From Streptomyces sp. V3I8 (GTDB taxonomy: Bacteria; Actinomycetota; Actinomycetes; Streptomycetales; Streptomycetaceae), in contig NZ_JAUSZL010000002.1 of the NCBI RefSeq assembly GCF_030817535.1, positions 1,674,001-1,738,000 on the forward strand: a stretch of DNA of 64,000 nucleotides. Reading direction: 5' to 3'. Under the pieces are notes generated by a model. The model ran no database searches. It was not told the origin of the DNA and was given only the letters and a program-made list of their open reading frames with translations. The position numbers and the translations under genes were made by a program. Below, piece after piece: positions 26,790 through 36,451 of this stretch (position 1 is its first letter; every line of letters begins with the position of its first letter).

Positions 26790-29702
26790 ATGGCACCCAG
26801 ACACAACCGCCGTGCGCGGCGGATGTGGACCGCCGTGGTGGCGGCCCTCGCGCTTCCGCTGGCCATGCTGACGACCGGTACAACTCCTGCACAGGCGGCG
26901 GCTGTTCAGTGCAGCGTCGACTACAGGACGAACGACTGGGGTTCCGGTTTCACCGCCGAGCTCACTCTCACCAACCGCGGCGCGGAGGCGATCAGCGGCT
27001 GGACCCTGACCTATGCCTATGCGGGCAACCAGCAGCTCAGCAGCGGCTGGAGCGGCACCTGGTCGCAGTCGGGCAAGACGGTCACGGCACGGAACGCGTC
27101 CTGGAACGGGACGATCGCGGCCGGCGCCGCTGTGACGACCGGCGCCCAGTTCACGTACAGCGGCACCAACGCCGCACCCGCCTCGTTCGCGATCAACGGC
27201 ACGACCTGCGCCGGCGCCCACCAGCCGCCGATCACGGTGCTGACCAGCCCCGCCGCGGGCGCCGTCTACTCGCAGGGCACCGCGGTCCCGCTGGCCGCGA
27301 CCGCCGCGGCGGCGGACGGCGCGACGGTGAGCAAGGTCGAGTTCTACGACGACACGACCCTGCTGGGCACCGACACCAGCTCGCCCTACTCGCTCTCGGC
27401 CACCGGCTTGACCGTGGGCAGTCATTCGCTGCTCGCGAAGGCGTACGACAGCCTGGGCGCGTCGGCGGAGTCCACCCCGGTCGGCATCACGGTCGCCTCG
27501 GGTCCCGCCGTGGTGGTGTCGCCGACGCAACTCGGCGTCCAGCAGGGCAAGGCGGGCACGTACGACGTGAAGCTCTCCACCCAGCCGTCGGCGAACGTGA
27601 CCGTGGCGACCGCTCGCGCGAGCGGCAACACGGGGCTGTCCGTCACCGGCGGGGCATCGCTCACCTTCACCTCCTCGAACTGGAACACGGCGCAGAAGGT
27701 GACCGTCACGGCCGCCGCCTCCGGCACCGGTTCGGCCGTCTTCGAGTCGACGGCCACCGGGCACGCCAAGGCCGCGGTCACCGTCACGCAGCTGGCCGCG
27801 TCGAAGGAGTACGACGCCCGCTTCCTGGATCTCTACGGGAAGATCACCAATCCGGCGAACGGCTACTTCTCGCCGGAGGGCATCCCGTACCACTCGGTGG
27901 AGACACTGATCGTCGAGGCGCCCGACCACGGCCATGAGACGACCTCGGAGGCGTACAGCTACCTGCTGTGGCTGCAGGCCATGTACGGCAAGGTGACGGG
28001 CGACTGGACGAAGTTCAACGGCGCCTGGGACATCATGGAGAAGTTCATGATCCCCACCCACGCCGACCAGCCGACCAACTCCTTCTACAACGCCTCGAAG
28101 CCGGCCACGTACGCGCCCGAGCTGGACACTCCGAACGAGTATCCGTCGCAGCTCGACTCGGGTGTCTCCGTCGGCCCGGACCCGATCGCCGCCGAGCTGA
28201 AGAGCGCGTACGGCACGGACGACGTGTACGGCATGCACTGGCTGCAGGACGTGGACAACGTCTACGGCTACGGCAACGCGCCGGGCAAGTGCGAGGCGGG
28301 TCCGGCCGACACCGGGCCGTCCTACATCAACACCTTCCAGCGCGGTGTGCAGGAGTCGGTGTGGGAGACGGTGCCGCAGCCGACCTGCGACGCCTTCAAG
28401 TACGGCGGCACCAACGGCTACCTGGACCTGTTCACCAAGGACGCCTCGTACGCCAAGCAGTGGAAGTTCACCAACGCCCCCGACGCCGACGCGCGTGCCG
28501 TGCAGGCCGCGTACTGGGCGGACGTCTGGGCCGAGGCGCAGGGCAAGGGTTCCGAGGTGTCGGCGACCGTCGGCAAGGCCGCCAAGATGGGCGACTACCT
28601 CCGCTACTCGATGTACGACAAGTACTTCAAGAAGATCGGCAACTGCGTGGGGCCGACGACCTGCCCGGCGGGCACCGGCAAGGACTCCTCGCACTACCTG
28701 CTGAACTGGTACTACGCGTGGGGCGGCGCCACCGACGCCTCGGCCGGCTGGGCCTGGCGCATCGGCTCCAGCCACACGCACGGCGGCTACCAGAACCCCC
28801 TGGCCGCCTACGCGCTCAGTTCGTACGCCGACCTGAAGCCCAAGTCGGCGACAGGACAGGCGGACTGGGCCAAGTCCCTGGACCGGCAGCTGGAGTTCTA
28901 CCGCTGGCTGCAGTCCAGTGAGGGGGCCATCGCGGGCGGCGCGACCAACAGCTGGCAGGGCCGTTACGCGACGCCGCCGTCCGGGACGCCGACCTTCTAC
29001 GGCATGTTCTACGACGAGAAGCCCGTCTACCACGACCCGCCGTCCAACCAGTGGTTCGGCTTCCAGGCGTGGTCGATGGAGCGGGTCGCCGAGTACTACC
29101 AGCAGACGGGTGACGCGGACGCCAAGCTCGTCCTCGACAAGTGGGTCGACTGGGCGCTGTCGAAGACCACGGTCAACCCGGACGGCTCCTTCCGGATCCC
29201 CAACACGCTCCAGTGGTCGGGCAAGCCCGACACCTGGAACGCGTCGACTCCCGGTGCCAACACGGGACTTCACGTCACCGTGGCCGACTACACGAACGAC
29301 GTCGGGGTGGCGGCCGCGTACGCCAAGACCCTGACGTACTACGCCGACCGGTCCGGGGACACCGAGGCGGGGACCACGGCGAAGGCGCTGCTGGACGGCA
29401 TGTGGACGAACGACCAGGACGCGCTGGGCGTCGCCGTCCCGGAGACCCGCTCCGACTACAACCGCTTCGACGACGCCGTGTACGTCCCGAGCGGCTGGTC
29501 CGGCACGATGCCGAACGGGGACGCCGTCAACGCGTCGTCGACGTTCGACTCGATCCGGTCGTTCTACGAGGACGACCCCGCCTGGTCGAAGATCGAGTCG
29601 TACCTGGCGGGCGGGGCCGCGCCCTCCTTCACGTACCACCGGTTCTGGGCCCAGGCGGACATCGCGCTCGCCATGGGCGCGTACGCGGAGCTTCTCGAAT
29701 AG
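26790..29702 (+). CDS. Secreted GH48 reducing-end cellobiohydrolase with CBM2 and Ig-like domains
   Basis: 970 residues: signal peptide (1-36), CBM2 (about 40-145, [16 protein letters not shown] ... INGTTC), a bacterial Ig-like domain (about 148-235, [14 protein letters not shown] ... ESTPVGITV), a second beta-sandwich (about 240-330, [11 protein letters not shown]), then GH48 from about 340 ([21 protein letters not shown]). The catalytic acid is E387 in [12 protein letters not shown]48 enzymes are processive exocellulases working from reducing ends and synergise with GH6. AAGGAGAGG precedes the ATG, and a CebR box lies 60 bp upstream. The GH74 gene follows 204 bp downstream. Confidence 0.96.
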   Translation: MAPRHNRRARRMWTAVVAALALPLAMLTTGTTPAQAAAVQCSVDYRTNDWGSGFTAELTLTNRGAEAISGWTLTYAYAGNQQLSSGWSGTWSQSGKTVTARNASWNGTIAAGAAVTTGAQFTYSGTNAAPASFAINGTTCAGAHQPPITVLTSPAAGAVYSQGTAVPLAATAAAADGATVSKVEFYDDTTLLGTDTSSPYSLSATGLTVGSHSLLAKAYDSLGASAESTPVGITVASGPAVVVSPTQLGVQQGKAGTYDVKLSTQPSANVTVATARASGNTGLSVTGGASLTFTSSNWNTAQKVTVTAAASGTGSAVFESTATGHAKAAVTVTQLAASKEYDARFLDLYGKITNPANGYFSPEGIPYHSVETLIVEAPDHGHETTSEAYSYLLWLQAMYGKVTGDWTKFNGAWDIMEKFMIPTHADQPTNSFYNASKPATYAPELDTPNEYPSQLDSGVSVGPDPIAAELKSAYGTDDVYGMHWLQDVDNVYGYGNAPGKCEAGPADTGPSYINTFQRGVQESVWETVPQPTCDAFKYGGTNGYLDLFTKDASYAKQWKFTNAPDADARAVQAAYWADVWAEAQGKGSEVSATVGKAAKMGDYLRYSMYDKYFKKIGNCVGPTTCPAGTGKDSSHYLLNWYYAWGGATDASAGWAWRIGSSHTHGGYQNPLAAYALSSYADLKPKSATGQADWAKSLDRQLEFYRWLQSSEGAIAGGATNSWQGRYATPPSGTPTFYGMFYDEKPVYHDPPSNQWFGFQAWSMERVAEYYQQTGDADAKLVLDKWVDWALSKTTVNPDGSFRIPNTLQWSGKPDTWNASTPGANTGLHVTVADYTNDVGVAAAYAKTLTYYADRSGDTEAGTTAKALLDGMWTNDQDALGVAVPETRSDYNRFDDAVYVPSGWSGTMPNGDAVNASSTFDSIRSFYEDDPAWSKIESYLAGGAAPSFTYHRFWAQADIALAMGAYAELLE

Positions 29703-29734
29703 CCCCCGCATGTCGCTCCGCGGGAAGGTCGGTA

Positions 29735-29782
29735 CGTCGGCTGCGGCTTGGTCGTGGCTGGTCGCGCAGTTCCTCGCGCCCC
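29735..29782 (-). repeat. Dispersed intergenic repeat, copy 3
   Basis: Minus-strand copy reading AGGGGCGCGAGGAACTGCGC followed by GACCAGCCACGACC; it sits between GH48 and GH74. Confidence 0.65.
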
Positions 29783-29906
29783 TAACAGAGACGGGGCTCG
29801 GGCAGTGACAGCACGTGCCGTGGGCGGTCCCCACCCGCACTGGGGGCCGCCCGGCCTTTCGCGTCTCCCCCCACTACCTCCCCCCCCACGCAAGGAGAGG
29901 GTCACC

Positions 29907-32591
29907 GTGCGAAGAACCCCCGTCCTGACCGCCGTGCTCGGGCTCGCCGCCGGGCTGCTGGCCGGTACGCCGCCCGCACTGGCCGCGCAGGCCGCACAGC
30001 CCGCCGTCGGGAAGGCGGCTCCGGCGGCGGCCGTCGCCGCCGACACGTACACCTGGAAGAACGCCCGCATCGACGGGGGCGGCTTCGTGCCCGGCATCGT
30101 GTTCAACCGGTCCGAGAAGAACCTCGCCTACGCCCGCACCGACATCGGCGGTGCCTACCGCTGGCAGCAGGCGTCGAAGAGCTGGACGCCGCTGCTCGAC
30201 TCGGTCGGCTGGGACCGCTGGGGGCACACCGGGGTGGTGAGCCTCGCCTCCGACCCGGTGGCGCCCAGCAAGGTGTACGCCGCCGTCGGCACGTACACGA
30301 ACAGCTGGGACCCCGGCAACGGGGCCGTGCTGAGGTCCGCCGACCGGGGCGCGACCTGGCAGAAGGCCGACCTGCCGTTCAAGCTGGGCGGCAACATGCC
30401 GGGGCGCGGCATGGGTGAGCGGCTCGCGGTCGACCCGCACAGGAACAGCGTCCTGTACCTGGGCGCGCCGAGCGGCAAGGGGCTGTGGCGGTCCACGGAC
30501 TCGGGGGCCTCCTGGTCGCAGGTGACGAGCTTCCCCAACGCCGGGAACTACGTGCAGGATCCGACCGACACGAGCGGGTACACCTCCGACAACCAGGGCA
30601 TCGCCTGGGTCACCTTCGACGAGTCGACCGCCACCGGCACGGACGCCACCCGCGTCGTCTATGTCGGGGTCGCCGACAAGGACAACGCGGTCTACCGCTC
30701 GACCGACGCGGGCGTGACCTGGTCGCGGCTGGCCGGGCAGCCCACCGGACACCTGGCCCACAAGGGCGTCCTGGACGCGCGGAACGGCTACCTGTACCTC
30801 GCGTACAGCGACAAGGGAGGACCGTACGACGGCGGCAAGGGCCGGCTGTGGCGGTACGCGACGGCGACCGGCGCCTGGACGGACATCAGCCCGGTCGCGG
30901 AGGCCGACACCTACTACGGCTTCAGCGGGCTGACGGTCGACCGGCAGAAGCCGGGGACGGTGATGGCGACGGCGTACAGCTCCTGGTGGCCGGACACGCA
31001 GATCTTCCGCTCGACCGACAGCGGCGGCACCTGGACGAAGGCCTGGGACTACACGTCGTACCCCGACCGCTCGAACCGCTACACCATGGACGTGTCGTCC
31101 TCGCCCTGGCTGACGTGGGGCGCGAATCCGTCGCCGCCGGAGCAGACGCCCAAACTGGGCTGGATGACCGAGGCGTTGGAGATCGATCCGTTCGACTCGG
31201 CCCGGATGATGTACGGGACGGGTGCGACGGTCTACGGGACGGAGAACCTCGGCCAGTGGGACAGCGGCGGCCAGTTCACCATCAAGCCGATGGTGCAGGG
31301 GCTGGAGGAGACGGCGGTCAACGACCTGGCCGCTCCCCCGTCCGGCGGCGCCCAACTCCTGAGCGCCCTCGGTGACATCGGCGGCTTCCGGCACACGGAC
31401 CTCACCAAGGTCCCCTCGATGATGTTCACCTCGCCGAACTTCACCACCACGACGAGCCTCGACTTCGCGGAGTCGAACCCGGGCGTCGTGGTGCGGGCCG
31501 GCAATCTGGACTCGGGGCCGCACGTGGCGTTCTCGACGGACAACGGCGCCAACTGGTTCGCGGGCACCGACCCTTCGGGCGTGAGCGGCGGCGGCACGGT
31601 CGCCTCGGCCTCCGACGGAAGCCGGTTCGTGTGGAGTCCGGAGGGCGCGGGTGTGCACTACGCGACCGGGTTCGGCACGTCCTGGTCGGCGTCGAGCGGC
31701 ATCCCGGCCGGCGCGGTCGTGGAGTCGGACCGGGTCGACCCGAAGACCTTCTACGGCTTCAAGTCGGGCAAGTTCTACGTGAGTTCGGACGGCGGGGCGA
31801 CCTTCACCGCCTCCTCCGCGACCGGACTGCCGAGCGGCGACAGCGTCCGCTTCAAGGCGCTGCCCGGCACGAAGGGTGACGTCTGGCTCGCGGGCGGGGC
31901 GAGCGACGGCGCGTACGGGCTGTGGCACTCCGCGGACTCCGGCGCGACCTTCACCAAGCTGCCGGGCGTCGAGCAGGCCGACACGATCGGCTTCGGCAAG
32001 GCGGCGGCCGGCGCCTCGTACCAGACGCTCTACACGAGCGCGAAGATCGGCGGCGTACGCGGGATCTTCCGCTCCACGGACAAGGGCGCGACCTGGACCC
32101 GTATCAACGACGACGCCCACCAGTGGGGCTGGACGGGTGCGGCCATCACCGGCGACCCGCGCGTCTACGGGCGCGTGTACGTGTCGACGAACGGGCGCGG
32201 GGTCGTCTACGGCGACTCGTCCGGCACCGGCGGCGGGGACGGCGGCGGCGGTACGGACCCGACGCCGACCGGTGCCTGCGCGGTCACGTACAAGATCACG
32301 AACCAGTGGTCGGGCGGCTTCCAGGCGGACGTCCGGCTGACCAACACCGGCTCGGCCGCCTGGACGGGCTGGGCGCTCACCTGGTCCTTCGCCGACGGCC
32401 AGAGCGTCACCCAGGCGTGGAACGCCGAGCCCACGCAGTCCGGAGCGGCGGTCACGGCGAAGAACGTGAACTGGAACGCGAACGTGGCGGCGGGCTCGTC
32501 CGTGAGCTTCGGTTTCACGGGCAGCTGGTCCGGCGCGAACGGAAAACCGACGGCGTTCCAGCGGGCGGACCAGTCCTGCTCGGTGACCTGA
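29907..32591 (+). CDS. Secreted GH74 xyloglucanase with C-terminal CBM2
   Basis: 894 residues: signal peptide (1-26), a two-propeller GH74 domain (about 45-770) with catalytic aspartates D79 (ARTDIGGAYRW) and D490 (ALGDIGGFRHTD) and many BNR-like turns (RSADRGATW, RSTDSGASW, RSTDKGATW), a glycine-rich linker GTGGGDGGGGTDPTPTG, and a CBM2 (about 790-894, CAVTYKITNQWSGGF ... QSCSVT). It cuts xyloglucan that coats cellulose. The GTG at 29907 is fixed by AAGGAGAGG six bases upstream; the open frame extends further 5' without coding features. No CebR box was seen in the 204-bp gap, so it may be read through from GH48. Confidence 0.96.
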   Translation: MRRTPVLTAVLGLAAGLLAGTPPALAAQAAQPAVGKAAPAAAVAADTYTWKNARIDGGGFVPGIVFNRSEKNLAYARTDIGGAYRWQQASKSWTPLLDSVGWDRWGHTGVVSLASDPVAPSKVYAAVGTYTNSWDPGNGAVLRSADRGATWQKADLPFKLGGNMPGRGMGERLAVDPHRNSVLYLGAPSGKGLWRSTDSGASWSQVTSFPNAGNYVQDPTDTSGYTSDNQGIAWVTFDESTATGTDATRVVYVGVADKDNAVYRSTDAGVTWSRLAGQPTGHLAHKGVLDARNGYLYLAYSDKGGPYDGGKGRLWRYATATGAWTDISPVAEADTYYGFSGLTVDRQKPGTVMATAYSSWWPDTQIFRSTDSGGTWTKAWDYTSYPDRSNRYTMDVSSSPWLTWGANPSPPEQTPKLGWMTEALEIDPFDSARMMYGTGATVYGTENLGQWDSGGQFTIKPMVQGLEETAVNDLAAPPSGGAQLLSALGDIGGFRHTDLTKVPSMMFTSPNFTTTTSLDFAESNPGVVVRAGNLDSGPHVAFSTDNGANWFAGTDPSGVSGGGTVASASDGSRFVWSPEGAGVHYATGFGTSWSASSGIPAGAVVESDRVDPKTFYGFKSGKFYVSSDGGATFTASSATGLPSGDSVRFKALPGTKGDVWLAGGASDGAYGLWHSADSGATFTKLPGVEQADTIGFGKAAAGASYQTLYTSAKIGGVRGIFRSTDKGATWTRINDDAHQWGWTGAAITGDPRVYGRVYVSTNGRGVVYGDSSGTGGGDGGGGTDPTPTGACAVTYKITNQWSGGFQADVRLTNTGSAAWTGWALTWSFADGQSVTQAWNAEPTQSGAAVTAKNVNWNANVAAGSSVSFGFTGSWSGANGKPTAFQRADQSCSVT

Positions 32592-32612
32592 CACACCCGG
32601 GCCGGACGAACG

Positions 32613-32646
32613 GGAGGGCGCGGGCCGCATGGGGCCCGCGCCCTCC
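32613..32646 (+). terminator. Strong stem-loop after GH74
   Basis: Perfect 14-base arms GGAGGGCGCGGGCC (32613-32626) and GGCCCGCGCCCTCC (32633-32646), 6-base loop, 22 bp past the stop. Confidence 0.75.
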
Positions 32647-32696
32647 TCGATGCGTCCGACGGCACTGTGTCCGGCATCGCCCCTTTGTTGGTTTAG

Positions 32697-33375
32697 ATCA
32701 CAACCAAGTCACCACAGCCGCAGTGGGGACTGCCGCCACAGCCACCCGTGCCACCCCGGCCGGAAGGCTGGGCGCGCAAGCGCGTCGTCGTCCCCGCCGC
32801 AGGCCACCGTGACCGTCACGGCGAGCGCCGAAGCGGAACCGGGCAGGGACGACAAGGTCGTGAAGGACGGCAGACCGGCGGGGGCCGCGAACAGGAAGGC
32901 GACCGTTCCGGACTTCGTGGGCATGGGGTTGCAGTCCGCGCAGGACCGGGCCCAGGACGTGGGTTTCCACGGGCTCACCTCGCACGACTCCCTCGGCAGG
33001 GATCGGATGCAGGCTTTCGACCGGAACTGGAAGGTGTGCAGCCAGAACGTCCGGGCCGGCGCCTCCAGGGCAACAGACACCGGTCTCGATCTCGGCGCGG
33101 TGAAGTGGGAGGAGAACTGTCCCGCGAAGGACGAGAAGCCGCCGGCCGCGGCGGGCGGCAGGATGCCGGACTTCGCGGGCACGTCGGTGAAGGCGGCACG
33201 GGCGGCTCTCGACCCGGGCACATCCGTCACCGTCGAGGACGCGCTGCCGGAGGACCGCTGGGTGCTGATGGAGTCGAACTGGAAGGTGTGTTCCCAGAAG
33301 CCGGCCGCGGGGGTCTCCCTGAACGGCCGGCCGGTGACGCTGACCGCGGTCAAGTTCGAGGAGAACTGTTCGTAG
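32697..33375 (+). pseudogene. PASTA-domain protein, N-terminally decayed
   Basis: Two PASTA repeats are intact in one frame: VPDFVGMGLQSAQDRAQDVGF ending VKWEENCP, and MPDFAGTSVKAARAAL ending VKFEENCS. Upstream, another frame (from about 32700) reads QPQWGLPPQPPVPPRPEGWARKRVVVPAA-like proline-rich leader text ending in a basic stop-transfer motif, preceded by an in-frame TAG at 32694. The two frames meet near 32793-32799, exactly where the membrane helix should be, so the helix has been deleted with a frame change. No credible start or ribosome site remains. Intact relatives are membrane-anchored proteins with extracellular PASTA domains. A shorter expressed remnant from an internal GTG cannot be excluded. 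Confidence 0.65.
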
Positions 33376-33410
33376 ACACACCGAAGGTGTCTCTGCCGTT
33401 TCCACGGCGT

Positions 33411-33443
33411 GGAGCGGCCGTCCGCTGCGCGGGCGGCCGCTCC
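33411..33443. terminator. Stem-loop between convergent PASTA and PL11 genes
   Basis: Arms GGAGCGGCCG (33411-33420) and CGGCCGCTCC (33434-33443) extend by further weaker pairs; positioned to end transcription from both sides. Confidence 0.6.
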
Positions 33444-33471
33444 TCGACGCGGCGATGTGCGTTTTCGCGGG

Positions 33472-35343
33472 TCAGGGTGTGTAGATCGTCGGCCTCGGGG
33501 CCGTCGGCATGCCGCTGCCCAGGTAGAAGCTCGGGTGCGGGGGCTGGTTGTAGGCGGTGTTCTGCCACGCGATGCCCGTGCGGTACATCGTGTCGTGGAG
33601 CAGGGTCGTGATGCGCGTGGTGGTTTCCGTCGGGGTCGAGTAGATGCGCAGTGCCGTGTTGTCGCCGGTCGCCCAGACCACCTCCTCGCGCCAGTCCCCG
33701 AAGAGGTCGCCCGAGAGGGCCGGGGTCGCCTTGGTGCCGTTGTTGGAGTGGACCGAGGCGCCCGTCAGCAGGCGGGTGTCGGACGACGTGCCGTACTTGT
33801 CGATGTGGGTGCCGTCGAGGAGTTCGCGCGTGGTGTCCCCGTCCCACCAGGAGAGGAAGTTGACGGAGGACGGTTCACGGCCCTTGGCGGCGCCGGCCTC
33901 GTCACGGATGTTCGTGTCGGAGGCGGACCACACCTCCGCGCCGTCGTTGCCCGCGTAGACGTCCCCGGCCACTCCCCTGCCGTTGTCGCAGCAGGCGGCG
34001 AGCTGCCAGCGGATCGCGCCGCTCGCGGGGTTGATGTACAGCTCGGCGGGCTGGGAGGCGGATTCGGAGACCTTGAAGTACTCGAGGCCCGAGGTCCCCG
34101 GGTCGAGGTCGCCCAGGTGCTGGGCGTCGCCGTGCCCGGTCTTCGTGGTCCACAGGCCGTTGCCGTTGTCGTCGACGGCCATCGCCCCGTAGACGATCTC
34201 GTCCTTGCCGTCGTTGTCGACGTCCCCGACGGAGAGGCTGTGCGAGCCCTGGCCGTCGAAACCCTTACCCGTGTTGGTCGACGCGTTGGTGTCGAAGGTC
34301 CACCGCCGGGTGAACGCCCCGCCCCGCCAGTCCCAGGCCGCGATCACCGAGCGCGTGTAGTAGCCGCGCGCCATGATCAGCGAGGGCCGGGCGCCGTCCA
34401 GATAGGCGGTGCCGGCCAGGAACCGGTCCACGCGGTTGCCGTACGAGTCGCCCCACGAGGAGACCGTGCCGCGCGCCGGGACGTAGTCCACCGTCCCCAT
34501 CGCCTTGCCCGTCTGACCGTTGAACATGGTCAGGTACTCCGGCCCGGTCAGGACGTAGCCGCTGGAGTTGCGGTGGTCGGCGGAGGAGGTGCCGATGACG
34601 GCGCCCGTCCCGTCGACCGTGGCGTCGGCGGTCTTCGCGGCCACCTCGGCCTTGCCGTCGCCGTCGTAGTCGTACACCTGGAACTGCGTGTAGTGGGCGC
34701 CCGAGCGGATGTTGCGCCCGAGGTCGATGCGCCACAGCCGGGTGCCGTCGAGCTTGACGCCGTCGATGATCGTGTTGCCGGTGTAGCCGGACTGCGAGTT
34801 GTCCTTGGCGTTGGTGGGCTGCCACTTCAGGACGAAGTCGAGCGCGCCGTCGCCGTCGAGGTCACCGACCGAGGCGTCGTTGGCCTCGTAGGTGTACGCC
34901 ACGCCGTCGGGGCTCGTGCCACCGGCGGGCGGGGTGATCGGGACGTCCTTGTACCCGGTGCGGAACTGGATCGCGTGCACGGAGTCGCTCTGCTCGACGC
35001 CGCCCACGACCGCGCGGACCGTGTAGTCGGCCTGGGCGGGCCCGCCGGAGTGGAAGTAGTTCGTCGAGCCGGTGACCGGGGCCGAATTGACCTTCGTACC
35101 CGCCCGGTACACGTTGAACGACACGTCGTTCGGGTCGGTGCCGAGCCAGCGCCAGCTGACCAGGTTGCCCGCGTCGGTGTGGACGCTGACGACGCCCCGG
35201 TCGAGCTTCTCGGCCTGGCGCGCGGTCGCGGCCCGGGCCGGCGTGGCGGTGAGCGTGGTGAGCCCGGCGGCGGCGAGGACGCCGACGAGCGCGGTGGACA
35301 GGAGGAGGCGGGTCCTGCTGCGTCTGCGATGCGGGTGCTGCAC
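33472..35343 (-). CDS. Secreted rhamnogalacturonan lyase, PL11 family
   Basis: 623 residues: signal peptide (1-38, LLLSTALVGVLAAAGLTTL then ATPARA), an N-terminal fibronectin-like sandwich (about 45-130) and an eight-bladed PL11 propeller rich in calcium loops (DLDGDGALD, DYDGDGKAE, DVDNDGKDE, GDLFGDWREE). PL11 enzymes such as YesW/YesX cleave the rhamnose-galacturonate backbone of pectin by beta-elimination. GTG start with GGAGG nine bases upstream. It stands alone, without the unsaturated-disaccharide hydrolase or rhamnose genes; a LacI-type half-palindrome lies about 80 bp upstream. Confidence 0.94.
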   Translation of the reverse strand: MQHPHRRRSRTRLLLSTALVGVLAAAGLTTLTATPARAATARQAEKLDRGVVSVHTDAGNLVSWRWLGTDPNDVSFNVYRAGTKVNSAPVTGSTNYFHSGGPAQADYTVRAVVGGVEQSDSVHAIQFRTGYKDVPITPPAGGTSPDGVAYTYEANDASVGDLDGDGALDFVLKWQPTNAKDNSQSGYTGNTIIDGVKLDGTRLWRIDLGRNIRSGAHYTQFQVYDYDGDGKAEVAAKTADATVDGTGAVIGTSSADHRNSSGYVLTGPEYLTMFNGQTGKAMGTVDYVPARGTVSSWGDSYGNRVDRFLAGTAYLDGARPSLIMARGYYTRSVIAAWDWRGGAFTRRWTFDTNASTNTGKGFDGQGSHSLSVGDVDNDGKDEIVYGAMAVDDNGNGLWTTKTGHGDAQHLGDLDPGTSGLEYFKVSESASQPAELYINPASGAIRWQLAACCDNGRGVAGDVYAGNDGAEVWSASDTNIRDEAGAAKGREPSSVNFLSWWDGDTTRELLDGTHIDKYGTSSDTRLLTGASVHSNNGTKATPALSGDLFGDWREEVVWATGDNTALRIYSTPTETTTRITTLLHDTMYRTGIAWQNTAYNQPPHPSFYLGSGMPTAPRPTIYTP

Positions 35344-35423
35344 GGTGGGATACCTCCCTGGGAGGGGCAGACGGGTTCTGCCCTCTCAGTCGCCGCCGCG
35401 GACACGGGAGTTGCCGACCTTCA

Positions 35424-35435
35424 GCAAGCGCTCTC
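35424..35435. promoter_or_regulatory. Candidate LacI-type operator GCAAGCGCTCTC
   Basis: AGCGCT-centred partial palindrome (GAGAGCGCTTGC on the minus strand) about 80 bp before the PL11 start, of the kind bound by LacI/CcpA-like sugar regulators. It touches the end of the WYL gene. Confidence 0.35.
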
Positions 35436-36388
35436 TATGTTCCGTACGTGCGGGCCAGCGCCGCGGCCGTGGCCGCGATCCGGGTCCGCAGTTCCGCGGG
35501 TTCCAGCACTTCGATGTCCGTACCGAGCCGCAGGAACTCGGCGTGGGCGTGCTCGACGGACTCGATGGGCACCGTGGCCCGGACCCAACCCCCTTCGGTC
35601 GTCACGCCGTCGGCCCGCACCGCCTCACCCGCCGCTCCGGTGAGCCGGACGCCGGGAGCGAGCCGGACCACCGCTTCGGCCCGGTGCAGGCGGTCGTGGA
35701 AGTCCCGCTGGTACCCGGTCCAGTACGCGCCGAGGTCGAATCCGTCCGGCCGGGCGAACTCCTCGTCGGATGTGTCCAGTGCGAGGATCTGGTCGACCCG
35801 GAAGGTACGCGGCCCCGGGCCCGCGACCACGTACCAGCGGCCGGCCTTCAGGACCAGCCCGTACGGTTCGAGGCGGCGCCGCACGTCGGTCGGCTCGCGC
35901 CAGCGGCGGTACAGCACGTGCAGCACCCTGCTGTTCCAGACGGCGTCGGCCACGGCCGGGAGGTACGCGGTGGCTTCGCCGCCGGCGTCGGCGTACCAGC
36001 CGGGCGCGTCCAGGTGGAAGCGGCCGCTGATCCGGTCGGCGTGCGCGCGCAGCTCCCGCGGCAGGGCGGCGCGCACCTTGAGCTGGGCGGCGGCCAGCAG
36101 CGGGCCGAGCCCGAGTTCGGCGGCGGGGCCGGGCGCACCCGCCAGGAACAGCGCCTCGGTCTCGCCCACGGTGAGGCCGGTCAGGCGGGTGCGGTAGCCG
36201 TCGAGGAGCCGGTAGCCCCCCGCGTGCCCGGCGTCCCCGTACAGCGGGACCCCGGCCGCGCCCAGCGCCTCGACGTCCCGGTAGACCGTGCGCACCGAGA
36301 CCTCCAGCTCGGCCGCGAGGGCGGCGGCCGTCATCCGGCCCCGGGTCTGGAGCAGCAGCAGGATGGAGACGAGGCGGGCCGATTTCAT
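35435..36388 (-). CDS. WYL-domain transcriptional regulator (YafY/DeoR-type HTH)
   Basis: 317 residues: N-terminal helix-turn-helix (ARLVSILLLLQTRGRMTAAALAAELEVSVRTVYRDVEAL), a linker, and a WYL domain (VLHVLYRRWREPTDVRRRLEPYGLVLKAGRWYVVA) with WCX-like C-terminus. WYL domains sense nucleic acids or nucleotide-like ligands in several systems; in this branch the ligand is unknown. It is divergent from a small protein gene across 62 bp containing a 12-bp-arm palindrome, so it probably represses both genes. Confidence 0.92.
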   Translation of the reverse strand: MKSARLVSILLLLQTRGRMTAAALAAELEVSVRTVYRDVEALGAAGVPLYGDAGHAGGYRLLDGYRTRLTGLTVGETEALFLAGAPGPAAELGLGPLLAAAQLKVRAALPRELRAHADRISGRFHLDAPGWYADAGGEATAYLPAVADAVWNSRVLHVLYRRWREPTDVRRRLEPYGLVLKAGRWYVVAGPGPRTFRVDQILALDTSDEEFARPDGFDLGAYWTGYQRDFHDRLHRAEAVVRLAPGVRLTGAAGEAVRADGVTTEGGWVRATVPIESVEHAHAEFLRLGTDIEVLEPAELRTRIAATAAALARTYGT

Positions 36389-36405
36389 CCCGACACCATG
36401 ACAGG

Positions 36406-36434
36406 CTCCACTGACAGAAGGTGTCAGTGGAGCG
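36406..36434. promoter_or_regulatory. Palindromic operator between WYL regulator and 159-aa protein
   Basis: Perfect 12-bp arms GCTCCACTGACA (36406-36417) and TGTCAGTGGAGC (36423-36434) with a 5-bp centre, lying between both divergent starts; very likely the WYL regulator's own site. Confidence 0.7.
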
Positions 36435-36439
36435 GGCTT

Positions 36440-36451
36440 AGCGTCCCCTCA
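36440..36451 (+). promoter_or_regulatory. -10 TAGCGT, leaderless start for the 159-aa gene
   Basis: TAGCGT (36440-36445) ends six bases before the ATG at 36451 and no ribosome site is present, so transcription should start at or beside the ATG and give a leaderless mRNA. Confidence 0.5.
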
